DNA of 64,000 nucleotides, taken from contig NZ_CP092430.2 of assembly GCF_022374935.2 (NCBI RefSeq), positions 2,976,001 to 3,040,000 of the forward strand, read 5' to 3'. This stretch comes from Mycolicibacter virginiensis. GTDB taxonomy: Bacteria > Actinomycetota > Actinomycetes > Mycobacteriales > Mycobacteriaceae. Numbering within the stretch: the first letter of the stretch is position 1; each line of letters starts with the position of its first letter. Of this stretch, positions 54,530 through 64,000 are shown piece by piece. Made by a program: the position numbers and the translations under genes. The notes under the pieces were generated by a model that was not told where the DNA came from, did no database searches, and saw nothing but the letters and a program-made list of their open reading frames with translations.

Positions 54530-57315
54530 TACGTCCGAGCCTTCTCGACGAGCTCGTAGGCCTGGATGATGTCGCCTTCCTTGATGTCGTTGTAGGTCAG
54601 CGTCAGACCACACTCGTAGCCGTCGCGGACCTCGGTGACATCGTCCTTCTCCCGCCGCAGCGAGGAGATCGTGACGGTCTCGGCGATGACCACGTTGTCG
54701 CGCAGCAACCGCGCCTTGGCGTTGCGGCGGATGAGGCCGGAGGTGACCAGGCAGCCCGCGATGTTGCCCACCTTGGAGGAGCGGAACATGGCGCGAATCT
54801 CGGCACGCCCCAGCTCCTTCTCCTCGTAGATCGGCTTGAGCATGCCCTTGAGCGCGCTCTCGATCTCTTCGATGGCCTGGTAGATGACCGAGTAGTACCG
54901 GATCTCCACACCCTCGCGATTGGCCAGCTCGGTGGCCTTGCCCTCCGCACGCACGTTGAACCCGATGATGATCGCGTCCGACGCCGATGCCAGGTTGACG
55001 TTGGTCTCGGTGATGCCACCGACACCGCGGTCGATCACCCGCAGCTGCACCTCGTCGTCGATCTGGATTCCCATCAAGGCCTCTTCCAGCGCCTCGACGG
55101 TACCGGCGTTGTCGCCCTTGAGGATCAGGTTCAGCTGGCTGGTTTCCTTCAGCGCCGAGTCCAGGTCCTCCAGCGAGATCCGCTTGCGCGAGCGCGCCGC
55201 CAGCGCATTGCGCTTCCGCGCGCTGCGCTTGTCGGCGATCTGGCGAGCAATGCGGTCCTCGTCGACCACCAGCAGGTTGTCGCCGGCGCCCGGCACCGAG
55301 GTGAACCCGATGACCTGGACGGGCCGCGACGGCAGCGCCTCTTCCACGTCGTCGCCGTGCTCGTCGACCATGCGCCGCACCCGGCCGTAGGCATCGCCGG
55401 CGACGATCGAGTCGCCGACCCGCAGCGTGCCGCGCTGGATCAGCACGGTGGCCACCGGACCGCGGCCGCGGTCCAGGTGAGCCTCGATCGCCACACCCTG
55501 GGCTTCCATGTCGGGGTTGGCCCGCAGGTCTAGGGCGGCGTCGGCGGTCAGCAGCACCGCCTCTTCCAGGGCCGCGATGTTGGTGCCGTTCTTCGCGGAG
55601 ATGTCGACGAACATGGTGTCGCCACCGAAGTCCTCGGCAACCAGGCCGTATTCGGTGAGCTGCCCGCGGATCTTGGCCGGGTCGGCACCTTCCTTGTCGA
55701 TCTTGTTGACCGCCACCACGATCGGCACGTCGGCGGCCTGGGCGTGGTTGATCGCCTCCACCGTCTGGGGCATCACACCGTCATCGGCGGCCACCACCAA
55801 GATCGCGATGTCGGTGGCCTTGGCACCACGGGCACGCATGGCGGTGAACGCCTCGTGACCCGGGGTGTCGATGAACGTGATCAGACGCTCGGAGCCGTCG
55901 AAGTCGACCGACACCTGGTAGGCGCCGATGTGCTGGGTGATGCCGCCGGCCTCGCCCTCGCGGACGTTGGCCTTGCGGATGGTGTCGAGCAGTCGGGTCT
56001 TGCCGTGGTCGACGTGACCCATGACGGTCACCACCGGCGGCCGGCTCTGCAGGTCTTCCTCGTCTCCTGAATCTTCTCCGTAGGAGAGGTCGAAAGACTC
56101 CAGCAGCTCGCGGTCCTCGTCCTCAGGCGAGACGACCTGCACCACGAAGTTCATCTCGCTGCCGAGCAGCTCCAGCGTCTCGTCGCCCACCGACTGGGTG
56201 GCGGTGACCATCTCACCGAGGTTGAACAGCGCCTGCACCAGGGCAGCCGGGTTCGCGTCGATCTTCTCGGCGAAGTCGCTCAGCGATGCGCCGCGGGCCA
56301 GCCGGATGGTCTCGCCGTTGCCGTGCGGCAACCGCACACCACCGACCACCGGGGCCTGCATGTTCTCGTACTCGGCGCGTTTCGCCCGCTTCGACTTGCG
56401 TCCGCGCTTGGGTGCACCGCCGGGACGACCGAAGGCACCGGCCGCACCACCGCGCTGGCCGGGACGACCGCCGCCGCCACCACCGCCGGGACGACCCCGA
56501 AAACCTCCGGCGCCGGCGCCTGCGGGACCGCCGCCACCGGGACCGCCGGCACCGCCGCCGCGGTAGTTACCGCCCGGACCGCCGCCGGGACCGCCCGGAC
56601 GGCCGCCGGGGGCACCGGGTCGGCCACCGCCACCGGGACGAGGCGGACCGCCGGGACGTGCCGGGCGCCCCTGCGCGCCGAAGTTGCTGGAGCGTCCGGG
56701 CATGTTGCCCGGTGTCGCGCCGCCGCCGGGGCGCGGCATGCCGGGCCGGGGCGCTCCGCCTGGGCGGGGCGCCTGCGGGTGCGGACGCGGGATGGCGCGT
56801 TCGACCGGCTGTGCCGAGGAGAACGGGTTGTTGCCGACGCGCGGGGTGCGGGCGCCGGGCTTGGGACCCGGTGCCGCCGGCCGGGGGCCGGGAGCGGGCG
56901 GAGCCGCCGGGGACGGCGCTGCAGCTGCCGGCGGCGGGGTCGCGGCCGCGGGCGCTGCCGGAGCCGCCGGAGCTGCGGGAGCCGCCGGGGCCGCCGGCTT
57001 TGCGGCGGGAGCCGCGGGCTTTGCGGCCGCACCGTCAGCCGCAGGGGCCGGCGCCGGTGCCGGTGCCGGCTTCGCCGGTCCCGGGGTCGCCGCCGGGGCC
57101 GGAGCGGCCTTGGCGGGCGCCGGGGCCGCGGGCGCTTCGGCCTTCGGCGCGGGCTTGCCGCCGCCGAAGGACTCGCGCAGCCGCCGCGCGACGGGGGCTT
57201 CCACAGTTGAGGATGCCGACTTGACGAATTCGCCCTGCTCGCTCAGGCGGGCGAGAACTTCCTTGCTGGTGACACCGAGTTCCTTGGCCAACTCGTGTAC
57301 GCGGGCCTTTGCCAC
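54529..57315 (-). CDS. infB: Translation initiation factor IF-2
   Basis: A 928-residue GTPase that brings initiator tRNA to the 30S subunit. Residues 1-50 form the IF2N domain. Residues 51-310 are a very long Ala/Pro/Gly-rich region, including an RGG/GGG-rich stretch at about 200-300. A second IF2N-like part lies at 340-395. The G domain begins with GHVDHGKT at 433-440 and continues with DTPGHEAFT and NKID; the C-terminal tRNA-binding domain has the usual EIRxxF-like region. The low-complexity stretch is much longer than in E. coli IF2, common in high-GC actinobacteria. Overlaps rbfA. Confidence 0.98.
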
Positions 57316-57381
57316 TACATCTCCTGTCTATGAGGCGACAGCGGTGGTGGGCCGCGCCTCGGGTTTAGCTATGACGCATGG

Positions 57382-57765
57382 TCATCGGGACTTCACGGTG
57401 TGCTCATGTTCTTCGCTACCTGTTCTGTTGCCCGGGGCGGTGAGCCGATCTTCGAATCCTTCGAAGTACTCCTCCACCCCGGATACATCCGGGGAACCGC
57501 TGATCCGCAGCGCGCGCACGAATGCCCGTCTCCGAATCGCCGCGTGCAGGCATTCCGATGCGGGATGCAACCACGCACCCCGCCCCGGTTGGTTGCCCGC
57601 GCGGTCAATGATCACGGCGCCGTTGCCGCTCTCCGTTGACACCGCGACCACCCGAAGCAATTCGACGGTCAACGCACGTTTCCGGCATCCGACACACGTG
57701 CGCACCGGTCCATCTGGGGAACGGTGCGTCCGCGAGGCGGTTGTCGAAGTCTCGCGCTGGATCAC
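57382..57765 (-). CDS. ylxR: YlxR-family protein (DUF448)
   Basis: A 127-residue RNA-binding-like protein found between nusA and infB in many bacteria. PVRTCVGCRKRALTVELLRVVA and GRGAWLHPASECLHAAIRRRAFVRALRI are the family signatures; the Cys pair in CVGC is present. It is thought to act as a nucleoid-associated or tRNA-related regulator. The C-terminal 25 residues are variable. It lies 66 bp upstream of infB. Confidence 0.92.
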   Translation of the reverse strand: MIQRETSTTASRTHRSPDGPVRTCVGCRKRALTVELLRVVAVSTESGNGAVIIDRAGNQPGRGAWLHPASECLHAAIRRRAFVRALRISGSPDVSGVEEYFEGFEDRLTAPGNRTGSEEHEHTVKSR

Positions 57766-57934
57766 GGCTCAGTCTACCCATACAACGGCGATGACCCGAA
57801 CCACCCGAATCCGAACCCGGCGGTTCAGCGAGGCTCGACGCAGGAGAGCCGAAGCTGGAACCGCCGCATGAACCCGGCAGTGCACTACTGGCCCGCTGGT
57901 CGCGTCCCGCTCAGTGCCCTTGGTCGCGTTCCGC
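57766..57934 (-). promoter_or_regulatory. nusA-ylxR intergenic region with nested hairpin and a 16-bp direct repeat
   Basis: GGCGGTTC (57819-57826) pairs with GAACCGCC (57858-57865). Inside, GGCTC (57832-57836) pairs with GAGCC (57846-57850). Nearer nusA, GGTCGCGT-x-CCGCTCA occurs twice with 24-bp spacing around 57897-57935. Both lie in the operon transcript downstream of nusA, where an attenuator or processing site would act. Confidence 0.5.
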
Positions 57935-58978
57935 TCATGCTTCGTGCGCCACGCCCTGACCGGCCTCACGCTCGGCGCCATTGGCGCCGGGCTCCGGGAC
58001 ATCGCTGCGGATATCGATGCGCCAGCCGGTCAGCCGGGCCGCCAGCCGGGCGTTCTGGCCTTCCTTGCCGATGGCCAAGGACAGCTGGAAGTCCGGCACC
58101 ACCACGCGCGCGGCCCGGGCAGCCTGGTCGATCACGGTCACCGACATCACCTTGGCGGGTGAGAGCGCGTTGCCGACGAAGCGCGCCGGGTCCTCGTCGT
58201 AGTCGATGATGTCGATCTTCTCGCCGGCCAGTTCGCTCATCACGTTGCGCACCCGCTGGCCCATCGGGCCGATGCAGGCGCCCTTGGCGTTGAGCCCGGG
58301 AACCTGCGAGGCCACCGCGATCTTGGATCGGTGGCCGGCCTCGCGGGCGACCGCGACGATCTCCACCGACCCATCCGCGATCTCGGGGACCTCCAAGGCG
58401 AACAGCTTGCGCACCAGGTTCGGGTGGGTACGCGACAGCTCGATCCGCGGTTCGCGCAGGCCCCGAGTCACACCGATCACGTAGCAGCGCAGTCGGTCGC
58501 CGTGGTCGTAGGCCTCACCGGGCGCCTGCTCGGCGGGCCGGATGACGCCGTCGAAGCCCTTGGCCTCGGTTCCGAGTCGCACCACGATGACGCCGCGCGC
58601 ATTCTCCCGGGCGTCACGCTGGACGACCCCGGCAACGATGTCGCCCTCCCGCGCCGAGAACTCGCCGTAGGCCTTCTCGTTCTCGGCATCCCGCAGCCGC
58701 TGCAGGATCACCTGACGGGCCGTGGTCGCCGCGATACGCCCGAAGCCCTCGGGCGTGTCGTCGTATTCGCTGATCACGTTGCCGTCGTCGTCGATCTCGC
58801 GAGCCAGCACCCGCACCACGCCGGTCTTGCGGTCGACATCGATCACCGCGTCGGCCTGATGGCCTTCGGTGTGTCGGTACGCGGTGAGCAACGCCGATTT
58901 GATCGTGTCCACGACCACGTCAACCGAGATGCCCTTGTCTGCCTCGATCGCATGCAGCGCGGCCATGTCGATGTTCAT
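57935..58978 (-). CDS. nusA: Transcription elongation/termination factor NusA
   Basis: A 347-residue RNA polymerase-associated factor, the length of the M. tuberculosis protein. The N-terminal domain ([23 protein letters not shown]) is followed by an S1 domain ([26 protein letters not shown]) and two KH domains ([14 protein letters not shown] and [17 protein letters not shown]). ATG 58978 is favoured over a GTG three codons upstream. Second gene of the rimP-nusA-ylxR-infB-rbfA operon. Confidence 0.97.
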   Translation of the reverse strand: MNIDMAALHAIEADKGISVDVVVDTIKSALLTAYRHTEGHQADAVIDVDRKTGVVRVLAREIDDDGNVISEYDDTPEGFGRIAATTARQVILQRLRDAENEKAYGEFSAREGDIVAGVVQRDARENARGVIVVRLGTEAKGFDGVIRPAEQAPGEAYDHGDRLRCYVIGVTRGLREPRIELSRTHPNLVRKLFALEVPEIADGSVEIVAVAREAGHRSKIAVASQVPGLNAKGACIGPMGQRVRNVMSELAGEKIDIIDYDEDPARFVGNALSPAKVMSVTVIDQAARAARVVVPDFQLSLAIGKEGQNARLAARLTGWRIDIRSDVPEPGANGAEREAGQGVAHEA

Positions 58979-59024
58979 TGGCGCCACTCCTCTCCGTCGC
59001 TACGTCCCACATCGCCGGCGCAGT

Positions 59025-59558
59025 TCATACTCCGGCCTCCGTTCCCGCCCCGGGGGCCTTGATGCCCGCCAACTCCAACTCACGTTCGCTCGGCGGCGAG
59101 AATTCGACTTGCACCACCGCTCGAGTGATTTCGCTCAGTGGCAGCCGGCGACGGTTCCAGTCCCGCCCGGCACGCACCACCAGGGTCAGGATGTCGTCAT
59201 CGACGACGCCCACTCGACCGGTCAGACCCGACCCGTCGGACAACGTCAGGTCAACTTTGCGACCGTGCGCACGCCGAAAATGCTTCGCGGAGGTCAGCGG
59301 CCGGCCCACGCCGGGCGAGCTGACCTCGAGCACGTATTGGCTGTCGAATTCCAGGGTGTCGAGCAATTCCGACGCCGAGCGGGCCAACGCCGCGGCCGTG
59401 TCCAGGTCCAATGGGGTGTCGCCGTCGGCGACCACGGTGATTCGCGGCAGCGGGTCCTGATCGTCGACGACGACGTCTTCGATCTCGAATCCGGCGCGGG
59501 TGAACTCAGCATCGAGCAGCTCGATCACCTGTGTCTGGGAAGGTAGCCCGGTGGCCAC
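59025..59558 (-). CDS. rimP: Ribosome maturation factor RimP
   Basis: A 177-residue 30S maturation factor. [22 protein letters not shown] and [25 protein letters not shown] are the family signatures; the C-terminal Sm-like domain follows. The start (GTG 59558) has GAGGAG upstream. First gene of the nusA-infB operon. The gap to nusA is 46 bp. Confidence 0.95.
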   Translation of the reverse strand: MATGLPSQTQVIELLDAEFTRAGFEIEDVVVDDQDPLPRITVVADGDTPLDLDTAAALARSASELLDTLEFDSQYVLEVSSPGVGRPLTSAKHFRRAHGRKVDLTLSDGSGLTGRVGVVDDDILTLVVRAGRDWNRRRLPLSEITRAVVQVEFSPPSERELELAGIKAPGAGTEAGV

Positions 59559-59588
59559 GGCGAGCTCCTCATCTTGAGTTGTTCAGTC

Positions 59589-59606
59589 GGCGCGTTCCCA
59601 CGCGCC
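59589..59606. promoter_or_regulatory. Leader hairpin upstream of rimP
   Basis: GGCGCGT and ACGCGCC pair perfectly around 4 nt, inside the predicted 5' leader of the rimP-nusA-infB transcript, 30-48 nt before the start codon. Confidence 0.5.
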
Positions 59607-59624
59607 AGGCGCGGCCGGGAACCA

Positions 59625-59630
59625 ATTATC
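59625..59630 (-). promoter_or_regulatory. Putative -10 of the rimP-nusA-infB operon
   Basis: GATAAT on the minus strand, about 67 nt before the start of rimP. A -35 was not recognisable. Confidence 0.45.
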
Positions 59631-59750
59631 AACGATACGCCGTGGGAAACACAGCCACAGCAAACCCGCAAAAGCGCCCGTCAGCGTACCTTGGCCCGCT
59701 CGCGGCCACGTCGTGTCCCTGCCGCACAGTCGCAATGGCAGGATGTCAGG

Positions 59751-60260
59751 GTGCCCGGCCCCCTGTCCGCCATCGACCGACGGCGCATGCTCACCGGTGC
59801 CGGCATGCTTGCCCTGTTGGCGGTTGCGGCGCCGGCCTGCAGCTCGGCTCCAACGGCGCCCGTCGTCGACGACCTGGAGGCACAACGACAGCTGGCACTG
59901 CGCGACAGTGAGCTGGCCACCGCAGCCGCCACGGCACTGACCGACCCGGAGTCCAAGGCGCTGGCCGCTGCACTGGATCAGGTGTCGCAGGAGCGAACCG
60001 ACCATGCCCGAGCGCTGGCAGCCGAGATCGCCCGCGCCGCCGGAAAGACGCCGGCGGACGAGATCGAAACCACCACACCCAGCGCTGAGCCGGATGCGCC
60101 CGCTCCGAGCGTCTCGCAGGTGGTCAATGCGTTGCGGGCCGCCGCCGACAGCGCCGGGAAGCTGGCGGTGGCCTCGTCGGGTTACCGGGCCGGGCTGCTG
60201 GCCTCCATCGCCGCGGCCTGCACGGCCTCCTATGCAGTTGCCCTGGTGACGCAGGCATGA
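59751..60260 (+). CDS. Putative Tat-exported lipoprotein-like protein (Rv2843-like)
   Basis: A 169-residue protein. The N-terminus has DRRRMLTGAGMLALLAV, a twin-arginine-like signal ending near PACSS, so export by Tat with a possible Cys anchor is inferred. The mature part is helical, with Glu/His-containing helices (SQERTDHARALAAEIARAAG) that recall ferritin-like DUF4439 folds. GTG 59751 is chosen as the first start before the signal. Its stop overlaps the next start as ATGA. Confidence 0.72.
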   Translation: MPGPLSAIDRRRMLTGAGMLALLAVAAPACSSAPTAPVVDDLEAQRQLALRDSELATAAATALTDPESKALAAALDQVSQERTDHARALAAEIARAAGKTPADEIETTTPSAEPDAPAPSVSQVVNALRAAADSAGKLAVASSGYRAGLLASIAAACTASYAVALVTQA

Positions 60261-60715
60261 CATCTCCCGTACCCCGCCCGGCGTCGGGCCCCGACACGGC
60301 CCTGATCGATGCCCTTGCCACCGAATACGGAGCCGTCTACGGCTACGGGCTGGTATCGGCGTACTCGCTGCCGGAATACAACGATCTGGTGGTCACCACC
60401 ATCCGTCAGCACCGCGAGCGCCGGGACCGCACCATCGCGATCCTGACCGGCCGCTCGGTTGCCGTCCCGCCCGCCGCGGCCGGATATCAGGTGCCAATGC
60501 CGGTGACCACCTCCAACGATGCCCTGCGGCTGGCGGTCCGGATGGAGAACGACACCGCGGCGGCCTGGCGCGCAGTCGTCGAACAGGCCAGCGATGCCGC
60601 CGACCGGGAATTCGCGGCGACCGCGCTCGGCCAGAGCGCCGTGCTGGCCGCGCACTGGAACCGCGCGCTGGGCAATTGGCCGATCACCCAGGCCTTCCCT
60701 GGCGGCCAGGATTGA
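60257..60715 (+). CDS. DUF4439 ferritin-like protein (Rv2844-like)
   Basis: A 152-residue all-helical protein of the DUF4439 family. LIDALATEYGAVYGYGLVSAYSLPEYNDLVVTTIRQHRERRDRTIAIL carries the E-x-x-Y and H-x-x-R positions on helices typical of ferritin-like proteins. The metal-binding state is unclear. It is coupled by ATGA overlap to the Tat-exported gene, so both probably form a complex. Confidence 0.85.
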   Translation: MTSPVPRPASGPDTALIDALATEYGAVYGYGLVSAYSLPEYNDLVVTTIRQHRERRDRTIAILTGRSVAVPPAAAGYQVPMPVTTSNDALRLAVRMENDTAAAWRAVVEQASDAADREFAATALGQSAVLAAHWNRALGNWPITQAFPGGQD

Positions 60716-60753
60716 GCGAGACTGAGCACGATCCAGCGAAGGGAGCAGCGGTG

Positions 60754-61074
60754 ATGTCGGTGCGCAAGCGTGGTGTCCTGATCGCGACGGCAATCGCAGC
60801 GGGGGCGATGCTGGGAGCGGCGCCGGCCATCGCCTGGCCGATCCCCTACACCGCCGAGGACATCAGGTATCTCGACGCGACCCGCGGCAACTTCCCCGGT
60901 GACGACGATCAGCTCCTGCTGGCCGGAAAGCAGGTGTGCCGGCAGCTCTACACCGGCCAGTCCGCGGGCGCGGTGACCGACCAGGTCGCCGCACAATACG
61001 GGGCCAGCCCGGAGCAGGCCGCGACCGTGGTCCGCGCGGCGCGCAACACCATGTGCACCCAGGCACCGGGCTAA
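60754..61074 (+). CDS. DUF732 secreted protein
   Basis: A 106-residue exported protein. A signal peptide (about 1-28, ending AIA) is followed by the DUF732 domain with two Cys (KQVCRQLYTGQS and NTMCTQAPG) linked by the usual helical hairpin. ATG 60754 is preferred over GTG 60751; GAAGGGAG lies upstream. It follows the DUF4439 gene by 38 nt. Function unknown. Confidence 0.85.
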   Translation: MSVRKRGVLIATAIAAGAMLGAAPAIAWPIPYTAEDIRYLDATRGNFPGDDDQLLLAGKQVCRQLYTGQSAGAVTDQVAAQYGASPEQAATVVRAARNTMCTQAPG

Positions 61075-61085
61075 ATCAGCCTGGG
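61058..61085. terminator. Hairpin between convergent DUF732 and proS genes
   Basis: CCCAGGC (61058-61064) and GCCTGGG (61079-61085) pair perfectly around 14 nt. It overlaps the end of the DUF732 gene; no U-tract. Candidate terminator for both genes. Confidence 0.5.
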
Positions 61086-61087
61086 GC

Positions 61088-62842
61088 TTACCGGTTCTCG
61101 GCGCGGACCGCGTCCAGGATCTGCCCGGCCAACTCCGCACCGACGGCCAGCTCGCGGGTCTCCCCGGAGAAGCGGTCGCGCAGTTCGACAACGCCGTCGG
61201 CCCAGCCGCGCCCCAGCACGACGATCCACGGCACCCCGAGCAACTCGGAGTCTTTGAACTTCACCCCCGGGGAGGCCTTCCGGTCGTCGAACAGCACCTC
61301 CAGACCAAGCCGGTCCAGTTCAGCGGCCAGCTCGGTCGCGCCCGCGCGTGCGGCGTCGTCCTTGTTGGCGACCACCACGTGGACGTCGAACGGGGCGACC
61401 TGCGAGGGCCAGCGCAGGCCCAGCTCGTCGTGCTGCTGCTCGGCGATGACAGCCACCAGCCGGGAGACGCCGACGCCGTAGGAACCCATGGTGAGCCGCA
61501 CCGGACGACCATCCTCGCCGAGCACGTCGACCGCAAACGCATCGGTGTACTTGCGGCCGAGCTGGAAGATGTGGGCGATCTCGATGCCCCGGGCGCTGAC
61601 CAGCGGGCCGGCCCCATCCGGTGACGGGTCCCCGTCGCGGACCTCGGCGGCCTCAATCGTGCCGTCGGCGTGGAAGTCACGCCCGGCGACCAGCCCCACG
61701 ACGTGCTTGCCGGGGGCGTCGGCGCCGGTGATCCAGCTGGTGCCGTCCACCACACGCGGGTCGACCAGGTAACGCACCCCGTTGTCCTGCAGCGCCTTCG
61801 GACCGATGTAGCCCTTCACCAGGAACGGGTGTTTGGCGAAATCGCCGTCGCCGAGCAAGGCGTACTCGGCGGGTTCGAGCGCCGCGCCGAGCCGCTTCTC
61901 GTCGATCTCGCGGTCGCCGGGGACCCCGATGCCCAGCAACTCCCACTCACCGTCGGGCTGGCGGACCTTGAGCAGCACGTTCTTCAGGGTGTCGGCGGCG
62001 GTGACCGTACGGTCCAACGCGCCGTTGGCCCAGTCCACCAGGGTGGCGATCGTCGGGGTGTCGCCGGTGTCGTGAACCTGCGGCTCGGCCAAGCCGTCGA
62101 CCGGTTGCGGCTCGGGACGGGCTGTGGTCACCGCTTCGACGTTGGCGGCATAGCCGGACTCGAGGCAGCGCACGAAGGTGTCTTCACCGACCGCGCTCTC
62201 GGCGAGGAATTCCTCGGAAGCCGATCCGCCCATGGCGCCCGACACCGCGGAGACGATCACATACCGCACACCGAGCCGGTCGAAGATCTTCTGATAGGCC
62301 ACCCGGTGCGCGTCGTAGGCGGTGGCCAGACCGGCGTCGTCGACGTCGAAGGAATAGGAGTCCTTCATGACGAATTCGCGGCCGCGAAGGATGCCGGCCC
62401 GCGGCCGCGCCTCATCGCGGTACTTGGTCTGGATCTGATACAGCACCACCGGGAAGTCCTTGTAGGAGTTGTACTCCCCCTTGACTGTCAGGGTGAACAG
62501 TTCCTCGTGGGTGGGACCCAGCAGGTAGTCGTTGTCGCGGCGGTCCTTGAGCCGGAACAGGCTGTCGCCGTACTCGGTCCAGCGGTTGGTGGTCTCGTAG
62601 GGTGCGCGCGGCAGCAGCGCCGGGAACAGGATCTCCTGGCCGCCGATGGCGTTCATCTCCTCGCGGACCACTCGCTCGATGTTGCGCAACACTCGCAGAC
62701 CGAGCGGCAGCCAGCTGTACAGACCGGGTGCGATCGGCCGGATGTAGCCGGCCCGGATCAGCAGCTTGTGGCTGGGGACTTCGGCATCGGCGGGGTCGTC
62801 GCGCAGGGTGCGAAGGAACAATTCGGACATCCGGGTGATCAC
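61088..62842 (-). CDS. proS: Prolyl-tRNA synthetase
   Basis: A 584-residue class II aminoacyl-tRNA synthetase of the bacterial type. [27 protein letters not shown] (motif 1 area), [25 protein letters not shown] (motif 2) and [17 protein letters not shown] (motif 3) are visible. The insertion (editing) domain for mischarged Ala-tRNA lies at about 230-400, and the anticodon-binding domain at the C-terminus. GTG 62842 is 8 nt after TAGGCT and matches the known start; a longer frame is rejected. Confidence 0.97.
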   Translation of the reverse strand: MITRMSELFLRTLRDDPADAEVPSHKLLIRAGYIRPIAPGLYSWLPLGLRVLRNIERVVREEMNAIGGQEILFPALLPRAPYETTNRWTEYGDSLFRLKDRRDNDYLLGPTHEELFTLTVKGEYNSYKDFPVVLYQIQTKYRDEARPRAGILRGREFVMKDSYSFDVDDAGLATAYDAHRVAYQKIFDRLGVRYVIVSAVSGAMGGSASEEFLAESAVGEDTFVRCLESGYAANVEAVTTARPEPQPVDGLAEPQVHDTGDTPTIATLVDWANGALDRTVTAADTLKNVLLKVRQPDGEWELLGIGVPGDREIDEKRLGAALEPAEYALLGDGDFAKHPFLVKGYIGPKALQDNGVRYLVDPRVVDGTSWITGADAPGKHVVGLVAGRDFHADGTIEAAEVRDGDPSPDGAGPLVSARGIEIAHIFQLGRKYTDAFAVDVLGEDGRPVRLTMGSYGVGVSRLVAVIAEQQHDELGLRWPSQVAPFDVHVVVANKDDAARAGATELAAELDRLGLEVLFDDRKASPGVKFKDSELLGVPWIVVLGRGWADGVVELRDRFSGETRELAVGAELAGQILDAVRAENR

Positions 62843-62850
62843 AGCCGGAG

Positions 62851-62856
62851 AGCCTA
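62851..62856 (-). promoter_or_regulatory. Putative leaderless -10 of proS
   Basis: TAGGCT on the minus strand, 8 nt before GTG 62842. Confidence 0.6.
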
Positions 62857-62894
62857 TCTTCAGCCGAGAGGAGGCGCGGACTTGCCCGGCACCC

Positions 62895-64000
62895 CTACAG
62901 CTCCCCCGCCTCCACGGCCTCGCGGGTGTGCTGGGCCCGGGCGATCTGGTCGGCCGAGAACCTGATGAACAGCGCCGCCGCACCCACCAACACGGCGATC
63001 GCGGCAACCCACAGCAGCGAATAGGTGTAGCCGTGGCCGAGCGCATCCAGCTCGCTGTCGGTCATGTTCTTCACCGGGCCGGTGGTGCCGCCCAGGTACA
63101 GCGTTCGGGAGGTCTGCACGGCCTGGACGATCACCAGCACCACCGGGCCGCCCAAGTTGTAGACCATCAAGGTGACCGCCGACACCGGGCCGATCTCGCG
63201 CGGGCCGACGTCGGCGACCGCGCACAGCGGCAGCACCACCGAGATCACGCCGATGCCGAAGCCACCGACCACGAACAGCATCACCAGATCGGGGATGTAC
63301 GGCACGCTGCGGTCCAGCGTCGACCCGAACAGCATGGCGGCCCAGACCAGGCTGCCGGCCCCGATGATGAGCCAGCGCGGCGCGATCAGCGCCGCGGCCC
63401 AGCTGGTCACCAGGTTGCCGACGCCCATGGCCACCGCAAACGGGATGAAGCAGACCCCGGCGCGCAGGGCCGAGTAGCCCAGCACGTCCTGAACCAGTAG
63501 CCCGATCATCACACTCACCGTGAGCATCACCCCGCCGGCCATGAAGTACGCCACGAAGGTGGCGACCCGGCTGGGGTTGTCGAACACCGCGGCCGGTACC
63601 AGCGGGTTGGCGGCGTTGCGTTCGACAAACAGGAAAGCCAGCAGGAACAGCGCCGCCGCGACCCCGGCGCCGATCACCCACGGGCTTGCCCAGCCGTGGG
63701 GCGGGCCCTGGGTGAACACCAGCACCGCAGCGGTGCACCCGCCGGTGGCCAGCAGCGCCCCGGTGAGGTCGAGGCGGAGCCGTTCGGTGTTGGTCTCGGT
63801 CAGCCGCGTCACGGCGATGGCCACGATGGCGATCCCGATGGGGATGTTGATCAGAAACGCCAGCCGCCACGAGATGACGGTGAGGGCGCCGCCGAGCACC
63901 AGGCCCATGACCGAGCCGATGCCCTGCATGGCGGCCGACACCGCCATCGCTTGGTTCCGGGCCCGGCCGGCCGCGTAGGTGGTCGCGATGAGCGCCAGGC
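62895..64000 (-). CDS. efpA: EfpA-type MFS drug efflux transporter (N-terminus outside window)
   Basis: The visible 368 residues are the C-terminal two-thirds of a 14-helix DHA2 major facilitator exporter. The start lies beyond the right edge; the frame is open to base 64000 (the internal ATG at 63947 is not the start). About nine hydrophobic segments are present, including [24 protein letters not shown], the typical motif-C region. It ends with a short acidic/charged tail. Position next to proS matches Rv2846c (efpA), an essential efflux pump in M. tuberculosis. Inner membrane. Confidence 0.85.
   Translation of the reverse strand, partial: LALIATTYAAGRARNQAMAVSAAMQGIGSVMGLVLGGALTVISWRLAFLINIPIGIAIVAIAVTRLTETNTERLRLDLTGALLATGGCTAAVLVFTQGPPHGWASPWVIGAGVAAALFLLAFLFVERNAANPLVPAAVFDNPSRVATFVAYFMAGGVMLTVSVMIGLLVQDVLGYSALRAGVCFIPFAVAMGVGNLVTSWAAALIAPRWLIIGAGSLVWAAMLFGSTLDRSVPYIPDLVMLFVVGGFGIGVISVVLPLCAVADVGPREIGPVSAVTLMVYNLGGPVVLVIVQAVQTSRTLYLGGTTGPVKNMTDSELDALGHGYTYSLLWVAAIAVLVGAAALFIRFSADQIARAQHTREAVEAGEL

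Noticed and set aside
56684..57871. 395-codon Ala/Gly-rich plus-strand frame
   Set aside because: Antisense of the Pro/Ala/Gly repeats of infB.
62895..63947. Full-length 350-residue transporter starting at 63947
   Set aside because: The frame stays open to the window edge and the first visible helix continues upstream, so the true start is outside.

Overview
The window is a stretch of high-GC mycobacterial chromosome. Three things point to a slow-growing Mycobacterium-type species. There is an adjacent PE/PPE pair, and the PPE carries the SVP motif of the ESX-5-associated subfamily. There are PknH-sensor-like, DUF732, DUF4439, DUF222/HNH and pptT/pptH genes. The gene order also follows, with insertions and losses, the M. 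tuberculosis segment from about Rv2763c (dfrA) to Rv2846c (efpA). That comparison is from memory, not from a search. No rRNA, tRNA, CRISPR array, prophage or insertion sequence was found.

Layout. 1-4.7 kb: lipoprotein fragment, DoxX-like protein, a start-stop-overlapped thyA-dfrA-winged-helix operon, and a divergent dienelactone hydrolase. 4.7-13.5 kb: a leftward catabolic block (MHS-type MFS transporter, APH-type kinase, SDR, ACAD11-like acyl-CoA dehydrogenase, second SDR, TetR, rmuC, acyl-CoA synthetase). 13.5-18.3 kb: small membrane, VOC, DUF222/HNH and secreted genes, then dapB and two followers. 18.3-22.3 kb: lipase, 2Fe-2S reductase, alpha/beta hydrolase and a putative di-iron protein. 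22.6-24.1 kb: PE-PPE pair. 24.1-31.2 kb: nitronate monooxygenase, pepR, gpsI, rpsO, ribF and divergent sirR. 31.2-39.2 kb: second di-iron paralogue, AraC regulator, SRPBCC protein, then a fadE21-SDR-MaoC-SRPBCC-ltp thiolase cluster with a TetR gene. 39.3-42.8 kb: DUF2804, truB, pptT, pptH. 42.8-43.15 kb: a 56-bp tandem repeat array abutting the pptH promoter. 43.2-51.8 kb: secreted proteins, a CocE-type hydrolase, a Trp/His-rich secreted peptide, an AT-rich gap with gene remnants, an enoyl-CoA hydratase, and a secreted protein made of three 175-residue repeats. 51.2-59.6 kb: maa-like acetyltransferase, dinF-like MATE, nrnA-type phosphoesterase, rbfA, infB, ylxR, nusA, rimP. 59.7-64 kb: DUF4439 pair, DUF732 protein, proS and the C-terminal part of efpA.

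A pattern running through the window is the leaderless promoter. At nineteen genes a TANNNT hexamer ends 6-8 nt before an ATG or GTG with no convincing Shine-Dalgarno sequence. Five intergenic gaps hold such signals back to back or in close divergence, and three of the hexamers contain the stop codon of the upstream gene. These signals also fixed several start codons (dapB, proS, the AraC gene, ribF and others).

The most notable functional proposal is that the 4.7-13.5 kb block is a 4-hydroxyacyl-CoA (levulinate/gamma-hydroxy-acid type) degradation unit. It has split counterparts of the kinase and dehydrogenase halves of ACAD11 plus SDRs, a CoA ligase, a transporter and a TetR gene.
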